Shown: positions 1 to 9,135, counted from the first letter of the stretch. The stretch is 64,000 bases of DNA from an uncultured Prevotella sp. (GCA_900540375.1 UQFS01000006.1:53358-117357); one strand, 5' to 3'. Notes: generated by a model from the sequence alone, not told the origin. A program made the numbers and translations.

Positions 1-1112
1 ACGGTATGAACATCACTGTCTGTCACCGCGACGGTACCTTTGAGAAGGATAAGATCAAGGAGCTGCATACTTTCGAGGGTATCGCCCACAAACGTTGCGA
101 CCATGTTGACAGTGGCGACATCTGCGCCGTCGTCGGTCTGCAGCACTTTGAGATCGGTGACACCATCGCTGACTTTGAGAACCCGGAGGCTCTGCCGCCG
201 ATCGCTGTAGACGAGCCTACGATGAGTATGCTCTTTACCATCAACGACTCTCCTTTCTTCGGTAAGGAGGGTAAGTTCTGCACTTCCCGCCAGATCGGTG
301 ACCGTCTGCAGAAAGAGCTTGAGAAGAATTTGGCACTGCGCGTGCGCAATGTCGAGGGCTCTACCGACCGATGGATTGTCAGTGGCCGTGGTGTGCTCCA
401 CCTCTCTGTGCTCATTGAGACCATGCGTCGTGAGGGCTTTGAGTTGCAGGTGGGTCAGCCGCAGGTAATTTATAAGGAGATCGACGGTCAGAAGTGTGAG
501 CCTGTTGAGGAACTCGACATCAATGTACCGCAGGACTATGCCAGCAAGATGGTGGATATGGTCACACGTCGTAAGGGTGATCTGACAGGTATGGACACCG
601 AGGGTGACCGTGTCAACATCACGTTCGACATCCCTTCACGTGGTATCATCGGTCTGCGTACCAATGTGCTGACCGCTTCTCAGGGCGAGGCTATCATGGC
701 TCACCGCTTCAAGGAGTATCAGCCTTACAAGGGAGAGATCGTCCGCCGTATCAACGGTTCCATGATTGCTATGGAGACAGGTACTGCCTACGCTTATTCT
801 ATCGACAAGCTTCAGGATCGTGGTAAGTTCTTCATCGATCCGGGTGAGGAAGTCTATGCCGGTGAGGTCATCGGTGAGCATGTCCATGACAACGACCTTG
901 TGGTCAATGTCACCAAGGCTAAGCAGCTGACCAATGTACGTGCTTCCGGTTCTGATGAGAAGGCCCGCGTCATCCCGAAGACAGTCATGAGTCTTGAGGA
1001 GTGTCTGGAGTACATCAAGAGCGACGAGTACGTGGAGGTGACTCCTAAGTCGATGCGTATGCGCAAGATCATCCTCGATCACCTCGAGCGTAAGCGCGCC
1101 AACAAGGAATAA
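1..1112 (+). CDS. typA: GTP-binding protein TypA/BipA, C-terminal part (5' end outside the window)
   Basis: This is the C-terminal 370 or so residues of the ribosome-associated translational GTPase TypA/BipA, which acts on the 50S subunit in ribosome assembly and stress adaptation. The frame is open to the left edge, so the G domain lies outside the window. What remains are the domain II barrel, the EF-G-like domains III and V (RGVLHLSVLIETMRREGFE and RGIIGLRTNVLTASQGEA motifs) and the BipA-specific C-terminal domain with its basic end (KSMRMRKIILDHLERKRANK). The gene ends in TAA and is followed by a strong bidirectional hairpin. The family assignment is secure; only the start is unknown. Confidence 0.95.
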   Translation, partial: GMNITVCHRDGTFEKDKIKELHTFEGIAHKRCDHVDSGDICAVVGLQHFEIGDTIADFENPEALPPIAVDEPTMSMLFTINDSPFFGKEGKFCTSRQIGDRLQKELEKNLALRVRNVEGSTDRWIVSGRGVLHLSVLIETMRREGFELQVGQPQVIYKEIDGQKCEPVEELDINVPQDYASKMVDMVTRRKGDLTGMDTEGDRVNITFDIPSRGIIGLRTNVLTASQGEAIMAHRFKEYQPYKGEIVRRINGSMIAMETGTAYAYSIDKLQDRGKFFIDPGEEVYAGEVIGEHVHDNDLVVNVTKAKQLTNVRASGSDEKARVIPKTVMSLEECLEYIKSDEYVEVTPKSMRMRKIILDHLERKRANKE

Positions 1113-1146
1113 TCCTTCCCCTACACATTATATTATATATATATAG

Positions 1147-1192
1147 AAACTCCATACGCTGTGGCTTGCCCTGCAACGTATGGAGTTTTTTT
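1147..1192. terminator. Bidirectional intrinsic terminator between typA and the gltD-like gene
   Basis: A perfect 12-bp stem (AAACTCCATACG paired with CGTATGGAGTTT, 18-nt loop) is followed by a T run on the plus strand, and its flanking A residues give a U run on the minus strand. It lies between two convergent genes and can serve both. Confidence 0.85.
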
Positions 1193-1233
1193 ATGCACTC
1201 TTTTCTGCTTTTCGCAGAAACCAGATAGAGGTG

Positions 1234-2568
1234 TTATGCTTCTTCGCGCTTCTCGATGTCTTGCATCAGCTTCACGGCGTCGACATACTGCTCGATGCCC
1301 TGCGCCACCTCCTGCGCGGCTTTCATGGCGAGCACGACGGTCTGTGGGCGGTGCACCACGTCGCCGCCGGCAAAAACGCCACGGCGTGTGGTCATGCCGA
1401 AGGGACGTTCCAAGATCTTGACATATCCTTTTTCGTCGACCTCTATACCTTCCGTGGTCGACACGATACGGTTGGCAGGACGTGAGCCGATGGCCAGGAA
1501 GATGCGGTCGAAAGGTTCCTCGCGGTCTCCGTCCTCGGTATGCACGGTCACGCTGCCGAGTCGTCCGGGCTCACCGGCAATAAACTCCGTGACGCTGGAC
1601 TTCCACCAGAACTTCACACCCTCGTTGACGGCTTCGTCAAATTCGCTCTTGATGGCGGGCATCTCCTCCTGGGTGCGTCGGTAGATCACCGTCACGTCAG
1701 CACCCAGGCGAATGGCGGTGCGGGCAGCATCCATGGCTACGTTGCCGCCGCCGATGACGCCGACACGTTCTCCGGTACGCAGCGGCACCATGTTGCGGGC
1801 GATGGCACCTTCCTGGTAAGCGTTGAACTGATGGAGCAGGTAGGTCGACTGGCTCACGCCGTGGAGTTTGGCGCCCGGCACGTCGTCCATATTCTGTGGT
1901 ACTGCCGTACCCGTTCCCATGAAGATAGCGTCGAAGCCATGCTGGAAGAGATAGTCGACAGTGATACCGTTCTCGCCCACCATAGTGTTGGTGATGAAGT
2001 TGACGCCGAGTTCCGCAATCTTTTCGATCTCGGCTCTGACCACCGTCTTTGGCAAGCGATATTCGGGAATGCCGAACATCAGCACGCCGCCGGGCTCTTC
2101 AAGCCCTTCGTAGATCGTCACGGCAAAGCCCTTGCGGGCCAGGTTACCGGCAACGGTGAGTCCGGCAGGTCCTGATCCGATGACAGCGATGTTGCCGCGT
2201 GTCTTCTGCGGCAGCATCTCACGTTGTAGGCGCATCTGTGTGTCGAAGTCAGCGATGAAAGCCTCCAGGCTACCGATCTTCACGGGGGTGCCTTTCTTGT
2301 TGAGCACGCAGTGACCCTGACATTGCTTCTCATGTGGACAGACACGTCCGCAGATTGCCGGTAGGTTCGACGTCTCGTTGATGATGGCCATAGCGTCTCC
2401 GAGGTTGCCTTTGGAGAGTTGATGGATAAATGAGGGAATATCATTGCCGATGGGGCAGCCCTTGCGGCAGAGTGGCACCTTGCAGTGCAGGCAGCGCTTG
2501 GCCTCCGTGATCGCTTCCTGCATCGACAGGGGCTGCGGTGTGCTATAGTCGATTTGCTCTTTCTTCAT
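1234..2568 (-). CDS. GltD-like NAD(P)H oxidoreductase (glutamate synthase small subunit family)
   Basis: A 444-residue FAD/NAD(P)-binding oxidoreductase of the GltD/NfnB/dihydropyrimidine dehydrogenase N-domain family. The N-terminal Fe-S domain carries two cysteine sets (C26, C29, C34, C38 and C73, C77, C83, C87) expected to hold two 4Fe-4S clusters. It is followed by an FAD Rossmann motif (VIGSGPAGLTVAGNLARKG, about residues 129-147) and an NAD(P) motif (VIGGGNVAMDAARTAIRLG). The product would move electrons between NAD(P)H and a partner. No glutamate synthase large subunit or NfnA-like partner is adjacent, so it could be a stand-alone archaeal-type GltA-like enzyme or the large half of an Nfn transhydrogenase encoded elsewhere. 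The family is certain, the exact reaction is not. Confidence 0.85.
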   Translation of the reverse strand: MKKEQIDYSTPQPLSMQEAITEAKRCLHCKVPLCRKGCPIGNDIPSFIHQLSKGNLGDAMAIINETSNLPAICGRVCPHEKQCQGHCVLNKKGTPVKIGSLEAFIADFDTQMRLQREMLPQKTRGNIAVIGSGPAGLTVAGNLARKGFAVTIYEGLEEPGGVLMFGIPEYRLPKTVVRAEIEKIAELGVNFITNTMVGENGITVDYLFQHGFDAIFMGTGTAVPQNMDDVPGAKLHGVSQSTYLLHQFNAYQEGAIARNMVPLRTGERVGVIGGGNVAMDAARTAIRLGADVTVIYRRTQEEMPAIKSEFDEAVNEGVKFWWKSSVTEFIAGEPGRLGSVTVHTEDGDREEPFDRIFLAIGSRPANRIVSTTEGIEVDEKGYVKILERPFGMTTRRGVFAGGDVVHRPQTVVLAMKAAQEVAQGIEQYVDAVKLMQDIEKREEA

Positions 2569-2634
2569 GTTGCTACGGTGTTTGTTGTGTTCGGTTGTTG
2601 GTGATTAAAAGTTTGTTTTGTTATATAGACTTTA

Positions 2635-2642
2635 CAAAAGTA
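2635..2642 (-). promoter_or_regulatory. Putative Bacteroidota -7 box for the gltD-like gene
   Basis: TACTTTTG on the minus strand fits TAnnTTTG, 67 bp upstream of the start codon. No convincing -33 TTTG was found at the usual distance. Confidence 0.4.
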
Positions 2643-2768
2643 CGTATTATATCCTTACGTTTCGTTATATTCAGTAAAAAATTAAACAAGATTAACCTCA
2701 AGGCGAGATGAAATCTCTATTCAGCGAATATATTTCTCACACAGAGACATAGATGAAATACCAGACTT

Positions 2769-2799
2769 AAAAAGGGACTTGCCAATTGACAAGCCCCTT
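2769..2799 (-). terminator. Intrinsic terminator of the GH115-GH43 operon
   Basis: Read on the minus strand, AAGGGGCTTG pairs with CAAGTCCCTT (one G-U pair) and is followed by a run of T, 34 bp past the GH43 stop codon. Confidence 0.8.
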
Positions 2800-2833
2800 A
2801 TATGATAGTAAAAACGTTTTGTCCACGGGTGTT

Positions 2834-4450
2834 TTACTTGACTTTGAAGTGGAACCAATCGATGTCTGCCTTTCCACCAGGCTGTTTGGTGGCGAAGTTG
2901 TAGATGCCGAAGCGGGTACCCATGAAGAAGCGGCGGTAGTCGAAGACGAGTTTGAAGTCGGTCAAAACCGTTGTCCAGTGCTTGCCGTCGAGGCTGTAGG
3001 CCAACGAGGCCACGTCCTTGTGAAGACGGAAATCGGCACTTACCCTTAAGTAGACGATGTTCTGTGACAAAGCCTTGCGGTAGACTTCGTGACGATGATC
3101 GGCAAGGACGTGGTGGTCCTTCGGCTCCATCTCCATGGAGTCTGTCGAGGCTACGATATATTTCTTACCCTTTTCCTTCACCACAGAGAGCAGGGCGGCA
3201 TCGTTCTGAAAGGCACAGAAGCCGGCCACGTCGCCATCCTGCATCTGGCTGACATCCATGCGGATGATGCCCTCGTTTTGTGATCCCATCATGCGCGTGG
3301 TCAGCGTGTTGCGAGCCAGGAAGATATTGGGAGCCACAGCAGCCGTGTGCAGGCGCAACCAACCACGGCGCTCGGTGAGTGACCAGGCGTTGTCGACGGG
3401 GTTGTGGTTCCATTCCCAGTCGAGACTGAGCGTAGGCTTGTTGAATTCATCGCTGTTGACGATGCTCGTCTTCTTATCGCCCTTAAAGGGCACCTCCGTC
3501 GTAACAGGCACATCGTCCACCTTTGGCCAGCCGTCGACCCAACGGACGGGAGAGAGCGTCGGCACGCGTCCCACGCCGCCACGGTCCTGGAAGATCAGCG
3601 CAAACCAACGGCCGTTGGGTGTGTCGACAATTGTACCCTGACCGACACCGCCGAAGCCTTCGAACTCCGTCTCGAGCATCACACGCTTGGTGTACGGCCC
3701 CTGGATGTTATCGGCACGATAGACGACTTCGCGGCGCGGATGGCCGTTAGTCCATGAAATCATCTGAAGATAGTAATGCCCGTCATGTTTGATGACACGT
3801 GAACCTTCGAGAAGTCCCTTCTCCTCACTGTCGCGCTGGAAGAGCTGGCGGTGAGAGCCGTCCACGACCTGCTTGAGATCACTGCTGAGTTCCACCATCT
3901 CGCCCGTACCATAGAAGACATACGCACGATCGTCATCATCAAAGAAGAGCGTGGCATCATGGAAATGAGGTAACCGGCTGACGAGAGTCCACGGACCTTC
4001 CGCCTTTTGGGCCGTCATGATATAAGTCTCGCCACCGGGATGATCATTCGGGGCGAAGAGCGCATAGAACCGTCCTTTGTGATACTTCAGCGAGGTTGCC
4101 CACTGCCCACGGCCGTAGACGGTGCCCTGCTCCATATTATATTTAGGCGAGTCGGTGAGCTTGTCGAAGAGATAGCCCACTGTCTGCCAGTTGACCAAGT
4201 CACGCGAGTGCATGATCGGACCGCCCGGCATGAGGTGCATCGTCGTCGAGACCATGTAGTAGTCGTTACCCACACGGATCACATCCATGTCGGGTACATC
4301 CGACCAGATGACGGGGTTGGTGAACATGTTGGTCTGCGCTGCTTGTTGCTTTACTGCTTTGCCCATGGGCTTCTTCACCGTTCCGGTCGCCGTCATGGGC
4401 AGCGACAGACCGGCGAGAAGCAGGAGGGCCGGGATTGTTCTTACTTTCAT
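2834..4450 (-). CDS. Glycoside hydrolase family 43 (beta-xylosidase/alpha-arabinofuranosidase type)
   Basis: A secreted 538-residue enzyme with an N-terminal signal peptide (MKVRTIPALLLLAGLSLP). The GH43 five-bladed propeller starts at NPVIWSDVPDMDVIRVGNDY; the aspartate in SDVPDMD is the expected catalytic base. It runs through the typical MHLMPGGPIMHSRDLVNW segment to about residue 320. A C-terminal beta-sandwich follows (about residues 335-538, with the typical DFKLVFDYRRFFMGTRFGIY strip). Enzymes of this layout remove xylose or arabinose from xylo-oligosaccharides. It is the second gene of a two-gene unit, 20 bp behind the GH115 gene, and ends at a terminator. Substrate specificity cannot be read from the sequence. 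Confidence 0.88.
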   Translation of the reverse strand: MKVRTIPALLLLAGLSLPMTATGTVKKPMGKAVKQQAAQTNMFTNPVIWSDVPDMDVIRVGNDYYMVSTTMHLMPGGPIMHSRDLVNWQTVGYLFDKLTDSPKYNMEQGTVYGRGQWATSLKYHKGRFYALFAPNDHPGGETYIMTAQKAEGPWTLVSRLPHFHDATLFFDDDDRAYVFYGTGEMVELSSDLKQVVDGSHRQLFQRDSEEKGLLEGSRVIKHDGHYYLQMISWTNGHPRREVVYRADNIQGPYTKRVMLETEFEGFGGVGQGTIVDTPNGRWFALIFQDRGGVGRVPTLSPVRWVDGWPKVDDVPVTTEVPFKGDKKTSIVNSDEFNKPTLSLDWEWNHNPVDNAWSLTERRGWLRLHTAAVAPNIFLARNTLTTRMMGSQNEGIIRMDVSQMQDGDVAGFCAFQNDAALLSVVKEKGKKYIVASTDSMEMEPKDHHVLADHRHEVYRKALSQNIVYLRVSADFRLHKDVASLAYSLDGKHWTTVLTDFKLVFDYRRFFMGTRFGIYNFATKQPGGKADIDWFHFKVK

Positions 4451-4470
4451 TTGATTTGTCTTTCGTAGTG

Positions 4471-6942
4471 TTATTTAGTTTTTATCGTGATTTTCTCCAG
4501 CACAACTCCCGGGTCGAGCGGCTCGAAGACGAGTTTGTGGATGCCGTCGGCCAGCTGTTGCAGCGGTAGTGTGATCTGCTTTTCTACGACGCGGCGGGCC
4601 ACCGTGGGGTAGTAAATGCTGTAGATATTCTCCGGTTTCTCGTTGAGGTTGGCGTTGAAGTTCGCCGTCTGGCTCCTGCCGTCGAGGTTCACCCGGTAGC
4701 GCAGTCCGCCTTGGTTGAGGAAGTCGAGCGTGCATTTCGTTGCCACGGTGACCGTCACGCTGTCGGCCGGTTGCATACCTCGGAAGCGATACTCCAGTTG
4801 TGCGCCCCTGACCGAAGCCGTTGTCGGCCGCAACGTCATGGCGCCGAGTGACGGCCCCATAAACGGGATGTCGATCCAGTGTGCGCCTTCGCCGTCGCGT
4901 TTGCTAAAGTAGTGCTCAGCCTCCAACACCACTTTTCCGCCCTCGGCATCAATGACCCAGCCGTCGGTACGCGGCTTGACAGTGTAGAGCTTCGGCAGCA
5001 TGTCGTGCGGGAAGTTGTCGTTCCATATCGTATATCCGATATGTTTCTGGATCATCATGCCGTTCCATTTTCCTCCCGCGATGTCGTGGTTATAGGCAGC
5101 GCAGAGCAGCGAGTCACGACGGAAGTCGTTGCGGCAGCGCTCCGCCCACGTGTTGGCATCGGGATTGCCCTGCTCGTAAAGCTGGTGGTTCATGGCCTGG
5201 GCATAGTACATGTCGTAGAGATTAGCCATCGCCTGCACGGGGAAGAGGATGAGCTCCTGGTAGGCGTCGCGGCAGTTCTCGGGCAGAGAGGTGTATTGGC
5301 GCAGGGCGTCACGCTCCAGTGCAGCGTAGTCGCTGACCACTTTCTGCCATTCGCAGTCCTTCAGACTGTAGGTCTTGGCGTCGAGCATCTCGGCCGTACA
5401 GCGTCCGGCGTACTTGCATTGCAGGTTGAGGATACGCGTCGTCTCCGTAGCCTGATCCTCACCGAAGGCCGCAGCGCAGAAGCGGCGGGTGTGGTCGAGC
5501 AGGTTCTCTGTGGTGCAGGCTGTCGGATTCCATGCCATGTCGATGAAGAGTTGGATGGGATATTCCATCGGTTTGAGATCGCCGACATTGAGGATCCACA
5601 GCCGGTCAATGCCGTTCTCGGCAGCCAACGTCAGCTGTTCCCACATGTTCTGAATGGGCGTGACGTTGATCCACTTCGAGTTTCTCGGAGCACCTACATA
5701 GTCGACATGATAGTAGAGACCCCATCCGCCCTTACGGTTGCGCTCCTTGGGTGTAGGCACGCGGCGCACGTCGCCCCAGTTATCATCGCAGAGCAGCAGT
5801 GTCACATCATCGGGCACGCGCAGTCCGGCATCGTAGTAGTCCATCACCTCTTTGTAGAGTGCCCATACCTGCGGCACTTCGCCGGCTTTCTTGCCACGCT
5901 CTTTCTCAATGATACGGCGCTGGTTGCTGATGATCTTCTCCATGAGCTGTATGTTTGTATCTTCGCTCATGGCCATGTCACCGTCGCCCCTCATGCCGAT
6001 GGTGATGATGTCCTCAGTACCTTTGTTGCGGCGGACGCCCCCGGCCCAGAAGTCGTCTAAGGCTTTCTGGTTGGTGGCGTAGTTCCACTGTCCGCCCGCA
6101 GCTTCCCGCGAAGTGCGGTCCTGTGGTTCCACGTTCGGGTTGTCGGTGTGGCCGTGCCATTCCTTTTGCGAGCGGCACATCGGTTCGTGATGTGAGGTGC
6201 CGATGATGATGCCACGGTCGTCGGCGGTCTTGCTGTTCAATGGGTCGTCGGTGTAGAAAGCCCAGCTCCACATCGCCGGCCACATGAAATTCGCCTTTAG
6301 TCGCAGCAACAACTCGAAGACGCGGTCGTAGAAGCGATGGTCGCCGTAGTTCGTGCCATAGGTGTTCTTCACCCATGTCGTCAGGCAGGGCGCCTCGTCG
6401 TTGAGGAAGATGCCACGGTATTTTACCCGTGGAGACGGTTGATACTGCCGGCCGCTGCTATATATAATATGGTCCTGGTGCTTCACGGCAACGTCAGCCC
6501 ACCAGTACCACGGCGACACGCCCATCTCACGGCTGATCTCATAGATGCCGTAGATCGTGCCGCGCTTGTCCGATCCGATGACGACGAGATTTCCGTCGAC
6601 AACGTCGATGAGATAGCTTTCCCATTGTCCGCGCAGCTTCCTGACATCGGTCTTATGGGCTTTGACGATGTTGTCGATGAGCTTACTCTTGCCCATTGTA
6701 CCTGCTATGATGCATCCTTGTCCCGGCTGATGGGCTGCCGTGGCGACAAGGACGGGCGCTGCTTTACCGCAGACGCGCCCGATGTCAGCACTGAGATCGC
6801 GGGCCGCCAGTCTTACTCCGGTCCAGTCCGTGGTGTCCACGACAATGGTGGCAGGCTGCTGCCCGGGCTTGACGATGTCAAAGTCCGCGGCCTTTGCCAG
6901 TAAGGGAAACAGTAGTAATAAGAATAGGAAAATTTTGTTCAT
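4471..6942 (-). CDS. Glycoside hydrolase family 115 (xylan alpha-1,2-glucuronidase)
   Basis: An 823-residue protein with a signal peptide (MNKIFLFLLLLFPLLAKA) and the GH115 architecture. It has an N-terminal alpha/beta domain (AGTMGKSKLID), a central barrel with the conserved stretches YRGIFLNDEAPCLTTW, NFMWPAMWSWAF and LLCDDNWGDVRR, a helical domain, and a C-terminal beta-sandwich (VVLEAEHYFSKRDGEGAHW). Family members release 4-O-methyl-glucuronic acid from xylan, including internal positions. The gene leads a two-gene operon with a GH43 xylosidase/arabinofuranosidase, so the pair fits glucuronoxylan side-chain removal in the periplasm. No susC/susD pair or hybrid regulator is adjacent, unlike a complete polysaccharide utilisation locus. 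Confidence 0.9.
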   Translation of the reverse strand: MNKIFLFLLLLFPLLAKAADFDIVKPGQQPATIVVDTTDWTGVRLAARDLSADIGRVCGKAAPVLVATAAHQPGQGCIIAGTMGKSKLIDNIVKAHKTDVRKLRGQWESYLIDVVDGNLVVIGSDKRGTIYGIYEISREMGVSPWYWWADVAVKHQDHIIYSSGRQYQPSPRVKYRGIFLNDEAPCLTTWVKNTYGTNYGDHRFYDRVFELLLRLKANFMWPAMWSWAFYTDDPLNSKTADDRGIIIGTSHHEPMCRSQKEWHGHTDNPNVEPQDRTSREAAGGQWNYATNQKALDDFWAGGVRRNKGTEDIITIGMRGDGDMAMSEDTNIQLMEKIISNQRRIIEKERGKKAGEVPQVWALYKEVMDYYDAGLRVPDDVTLLLCDDNWGDVRRVPTPKERNRKGGWGLYYHVDYVGAPRNSKWINVTPIQNMWEQLTLAAENGIDRLWILNVGDLKPMEYPIQLFIDMAWNPTACTTENLLDHTRRFCAAAFGEDQATETTRILNLQCKYAGRCTAEMLDAKTYSLKDCEWQKVVSDYAALERDALRQYTSLPENCRDAYQELILFPVQAMANLYDMYYAQAMNHQLYEQGNPDANTWAERCRNDFRRDSLLCAAYNHDIAGGKWNGMMIQKHIGYTIWNDNFPHDMLPKLYTVKPRTDGWVIDAEGGKVVLEAEHYFSKRDGEGAHWIDIPFMGPSLGAMTLRPTTASVRGAQLEYRFRGMQPADSVTVTVATKCTLDFLNQGGLRYRVNLDGRSQTANFNANLNEKPENIYSIYYPTVARRVVEKQITLPLQQLADGIHKLVFEPLDPGVVLEKITIKTK

Positions 6943-7016
6943 ATTGTTTTTAATTGTTTATTTGAGGGTGAAGACCGTGTACGACTTCCCGGGTCGTGTG
7001 TTGGGTCATATTTCTG

Positions 7017-7024
7017 CAAAGTTA
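7017..7024 (-). promoter_or_regulatory. Putative -7 box for the GH115-GH43 operon
   Basis: TAACTTTG on the minus strand, 74 bp upstream of the GH115 start. The 302-bp gap 6943-7244 holds this box and the oppositely directed promoter of the thiD-like/araC gene, and I see nothing else in it. Confidence 0.5.
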
Positions 7025-7180
7025 CACATTCTGTCTCAATATTGTTTTGTCAAACGTGTCTTTTTCCTTGATATTTGTTGCATAAGACATAAAAGACATA
7101 TGTTCCTCTGTCTTTAAACCTCTGTCTTTCATTTATATTTGCCCTTTTGTTAGTTTCCTTTGTCAAAATCCGAACATCTT

Positions 7181-7211
7181 TTTGCTTATTCATTATTTTT
7201 GTGTTACTTTG
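7181..7211 (+). promoter_or_regulatory. Putative promoter of the ThiD-like/AraC-pdxS-pdxT unit
   Basis: TTTG at 7181-7184 lies 19 bp before TTACTTTG (7204-7211), a one-base deviation from TAnnTTTG. The start codon follows at 7245. Spacing matches the Bacteroidota sigma-ABfr pattern. Confidence 0.5.
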
Positions 7212-7244
7212 CAGTAGGAAATACATCATAGAGTAAAAGCATAG

Positions 7245-8195
7245 ATGAAAGCAGTACTCACCATCACGGGTTCGGACAGCTGTGGCGGAGCTGGCATACA
7301 AGCCGATATCAAGACGATCAGTCAGTTGGGCGGCCATGCCCTCACGGCCATCACCTCCATCACGGTTCAGAATACGTTGGGTATTCAGAACTACTACGAC
7401 CTGCCTCCGGAAACCGTCCGGGGACAGGTGGAGGCCGTCATCAACGATGTGGAGCCCAATGTGGTGAAGGTGGGACTGATCCGCACGCTGGCCACGCTCA
7501 ATGTCATCGTTGACTTGTTGCAGAAGTATCGTCCCGCCTGCATCATCTATGATGCCGTCGTGCGCACGGCGCAGGGCGAACAGCTGATCCCCGATGATGT
7601 TCACAACATGATCGTCCGGCGCCTGCTGCCCCTGTGCACGGTGGTGATCATCGGCAAGAATCAGCCTGCCGGCAAACTGCCGACATCGGTACATGCGATG
7701 GCCATCGACGACAATCCCCAGCACGGCTATGCCAACGGCTTCTCCTCAGCTTTGGCCTGTTTCGTCAGTCTGGGACTCTCACTGCAGGACGCTGAGAGCA
7801 AGGCACGGGCCTATGTCAATGCGCAGTCGGCCACGTCCTCAGATGCTACGGGGCGCTGTGGCGAGCTCTATCGGCTCTTTCTCGATGCCATCGAGGAGCG
7901 AGGTGATGCGTATCACGACATCAACTATTATGCGGATCATCTCAACGTCAGCGCACGCTATCTGGCGCAGGTCACCCATCGGGCTGTGGGACTTACCCCC
8001 AAGCAGATCGTCGACAAGGAGATGACACATATCCTTCAGTCAGCACTGCTCTCGTCGGCACAACCACTCCAGCAGTTGGCTTACGACCACGGCTTCACTT
8101 CCCAGCAGCATTTCACCAAGTTCTTCAAGAAACAAACGGGACTGACGCCCAGCCAATACCGCGCGGAGGTCAAGCGGAAAAGAAGAGAGAGATAA
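7245..8195 (+). CDS. ThiD-like (pseudo)kinase domain fused to an AraC-type DNA-binding domain; probable regulator of pdxST
   Basis: 316 residues in two parts. Residues 1 to about 205 have the ThiD/PdxK ribokinase fold start: the substrate-face motif GSDSCGGAGIQADIKT and the TAITSITVQNTLGIQ strip are well kept. The ATP side is degraded. The usual TPNxPEA becomes IIGKNQPAG, roughly 50 residues normally between that motif and the anion hole are missing, and the GTGC anion hole with its catalytic cysteine reads GYAN (161-164). Residues about 222-312 are a two-helix-turn-helix AraC domain (LAYDHGFTSQQHFTKFFKKQ, GLTPSQYR). I infer a ligand-sensing, non-catalytic kinase fold controlling the pdxS-pdxT genes that start 64 bp downstream. 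The ligand could be a B6 vitamer or the thiamine precursor HMP. A residual kinase activity is possible but looks unlikely. Confidence 0.85.
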   Translation: MKAVLTITGSDSCGGAGIQADIKTISQLGGHALTAITSITVQNTLGIQNYYDLPPETVRGQVEAVINDVEPNVVKVGLIRTLATLNVIVDLLQKYRPACIIYDAVVRTAQGEQLIPDDVHNMIVRRLLPLCTVVIIGKNQPAGKLPTSVHAMAIDDNPQHGYANGFSSALACFVSLGLSLQDAESKARAYVNAQSATSSDATGRCGELYRLFLDAIEERGDAYHDINYYADHLNVSARYLAQVTHRAVGLTPKQIVDKEMTHILQSALLSSAQPLQQLAYDHGFTSQQHFTKFFKKQTGLTPSQYRAEVKRKRRER

Positions 8196-8259
8196 AAAGC
8201 GAGTTAATATTGAACAGTTAGAAAATCAGGATAAGAAAAACAACTAAAAGACAGAAACA

Positions 8260-9135
8260 ATGGAAAACGAAAGGCAGACATTGAACCGCAACTTGGCACA
8301 GATGCTCAAGGGCGGTGTGATCATGGACGTGACAACACCCGAACAGGCAAAGATCGCGGAGGAAGCAGGCGCCTGTGCCGTCATGGCTTTGGAACGCATT
8401 CCGGCAGACATCCGTGCTGCAGGCGGTGTGGCACGCATGAGTGACCCGAAAATGATCAAGGGCATACAAGCCGCGGTGAGCATCCCCGTGATGGCTAAGT
8501 GCCGTATCGGACACATCGCAGAGGCACAGATCCTGCAGGCTATTGACATCGACTACATCGATGAGAGTGAAGTGCTCTCTCCCGCCGATGATGTCTGTCA
8601 CATCGACAAGACGCAGTTCCGCGTGCCCTTTGTCTGTGGTGCCCGCAACCTCAGTGAAGCCTTGCGGCGCATTGCCGAAGGAGCCACGATGATCCGCACC
8701 AAAGGTGAGCCCGGCACCGGTGATGTGGTTCAGGCCGTCCATCACATGCGGCTGATGCAGCGTCAGATCCGCGACCTTGTCGCCAAGCGTCCCGACGAGC
8801 TCTTCGAGGCAGCCAAAGAGCTGCAGGCGCCTTACGACTTAGTGAAGTATGTCCATGACCACGGCAAGCTGCCGGTGGTGAACTTTGCTGCCGGCGGTGT
8901 CGCCACACCGGCAGACGCTGCACTGATGATGGAGCTGGGCGCAGAAGGTGTCTTTGTGGGCAGTGGCATCTTCAAGAGCGGCAATCCCCGCAAACGCGCG
9001 GCAGCCATTGTCAAGGCCGTCACCAACTACAACGATCCTAAGGCGCTGGCAGCGATCAGCGAGGATCTCGGCGAGGCCATGGTGGGCATCAACGCCGACG
9101 AGATACAGCTGCTCATGGCGGAGAGAGGTAAATAA
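8260..9135 (+). CDS. pdxS: Pyridoxal 5'-phosphate synthase, lyase subunit PdxS
   Basis: A 291-residue TIM-barrel subunit that builds PLP from ribose 5-phosphate, glyceraldehyde 3-phosphate and ammonia. Family motifs are plain: GGVIMDVTTPEQAKIAEEAG near the N-terminus, IPVMAKCRIGH with the Schiff-base lysine, DYIDESEVLSPAD, and TKGEPGTGD with the second active-site lysine. Length matches the family (about 290). It is followed after 19 bp by pdxT, which supplies ammonia, and preceded by the ThiD-like/AraC regulator. Confidence 0.97.
   Translation: MENERQTLNRNLAQMLKGGVIMDVTTPEQAKIAEEAGACAVMALERIPADIRAAGGVARMSDPKMIKGIQAAVSIPVMAKCRIGHIAEAQILQAIDIDYIDESEVLSPADDVCHIDKTQFRVPFVCGARNLSEALRRIAEGATMIRTKGEPGTGDVVQAVHHMRLMQRQIRDLVAKRPDELFEAAKELQAPYDLVKYVHDHGKLPVVNFAAGGVATPADAALMMELGAEGVFVGSGIFKSGNPRKRAAAIVKAVTNYNDPKALAAISEDLGEAMVGINADEIQLLMAERGK

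Noticed and set aside
1234..2568. gltD as a definite gene symbol
   Set aside because: No large subunit is adjacent, and related stand-alone or Nfn-type enzymes share the same domains.
7245..8195. Plain ThiD (hydroxymethylpyrimidine kinase) annotation
   Set aside because: The ATP-binding and anion-hole motifs are lost and the C-terminal third is an AraC DNA-binding domain.
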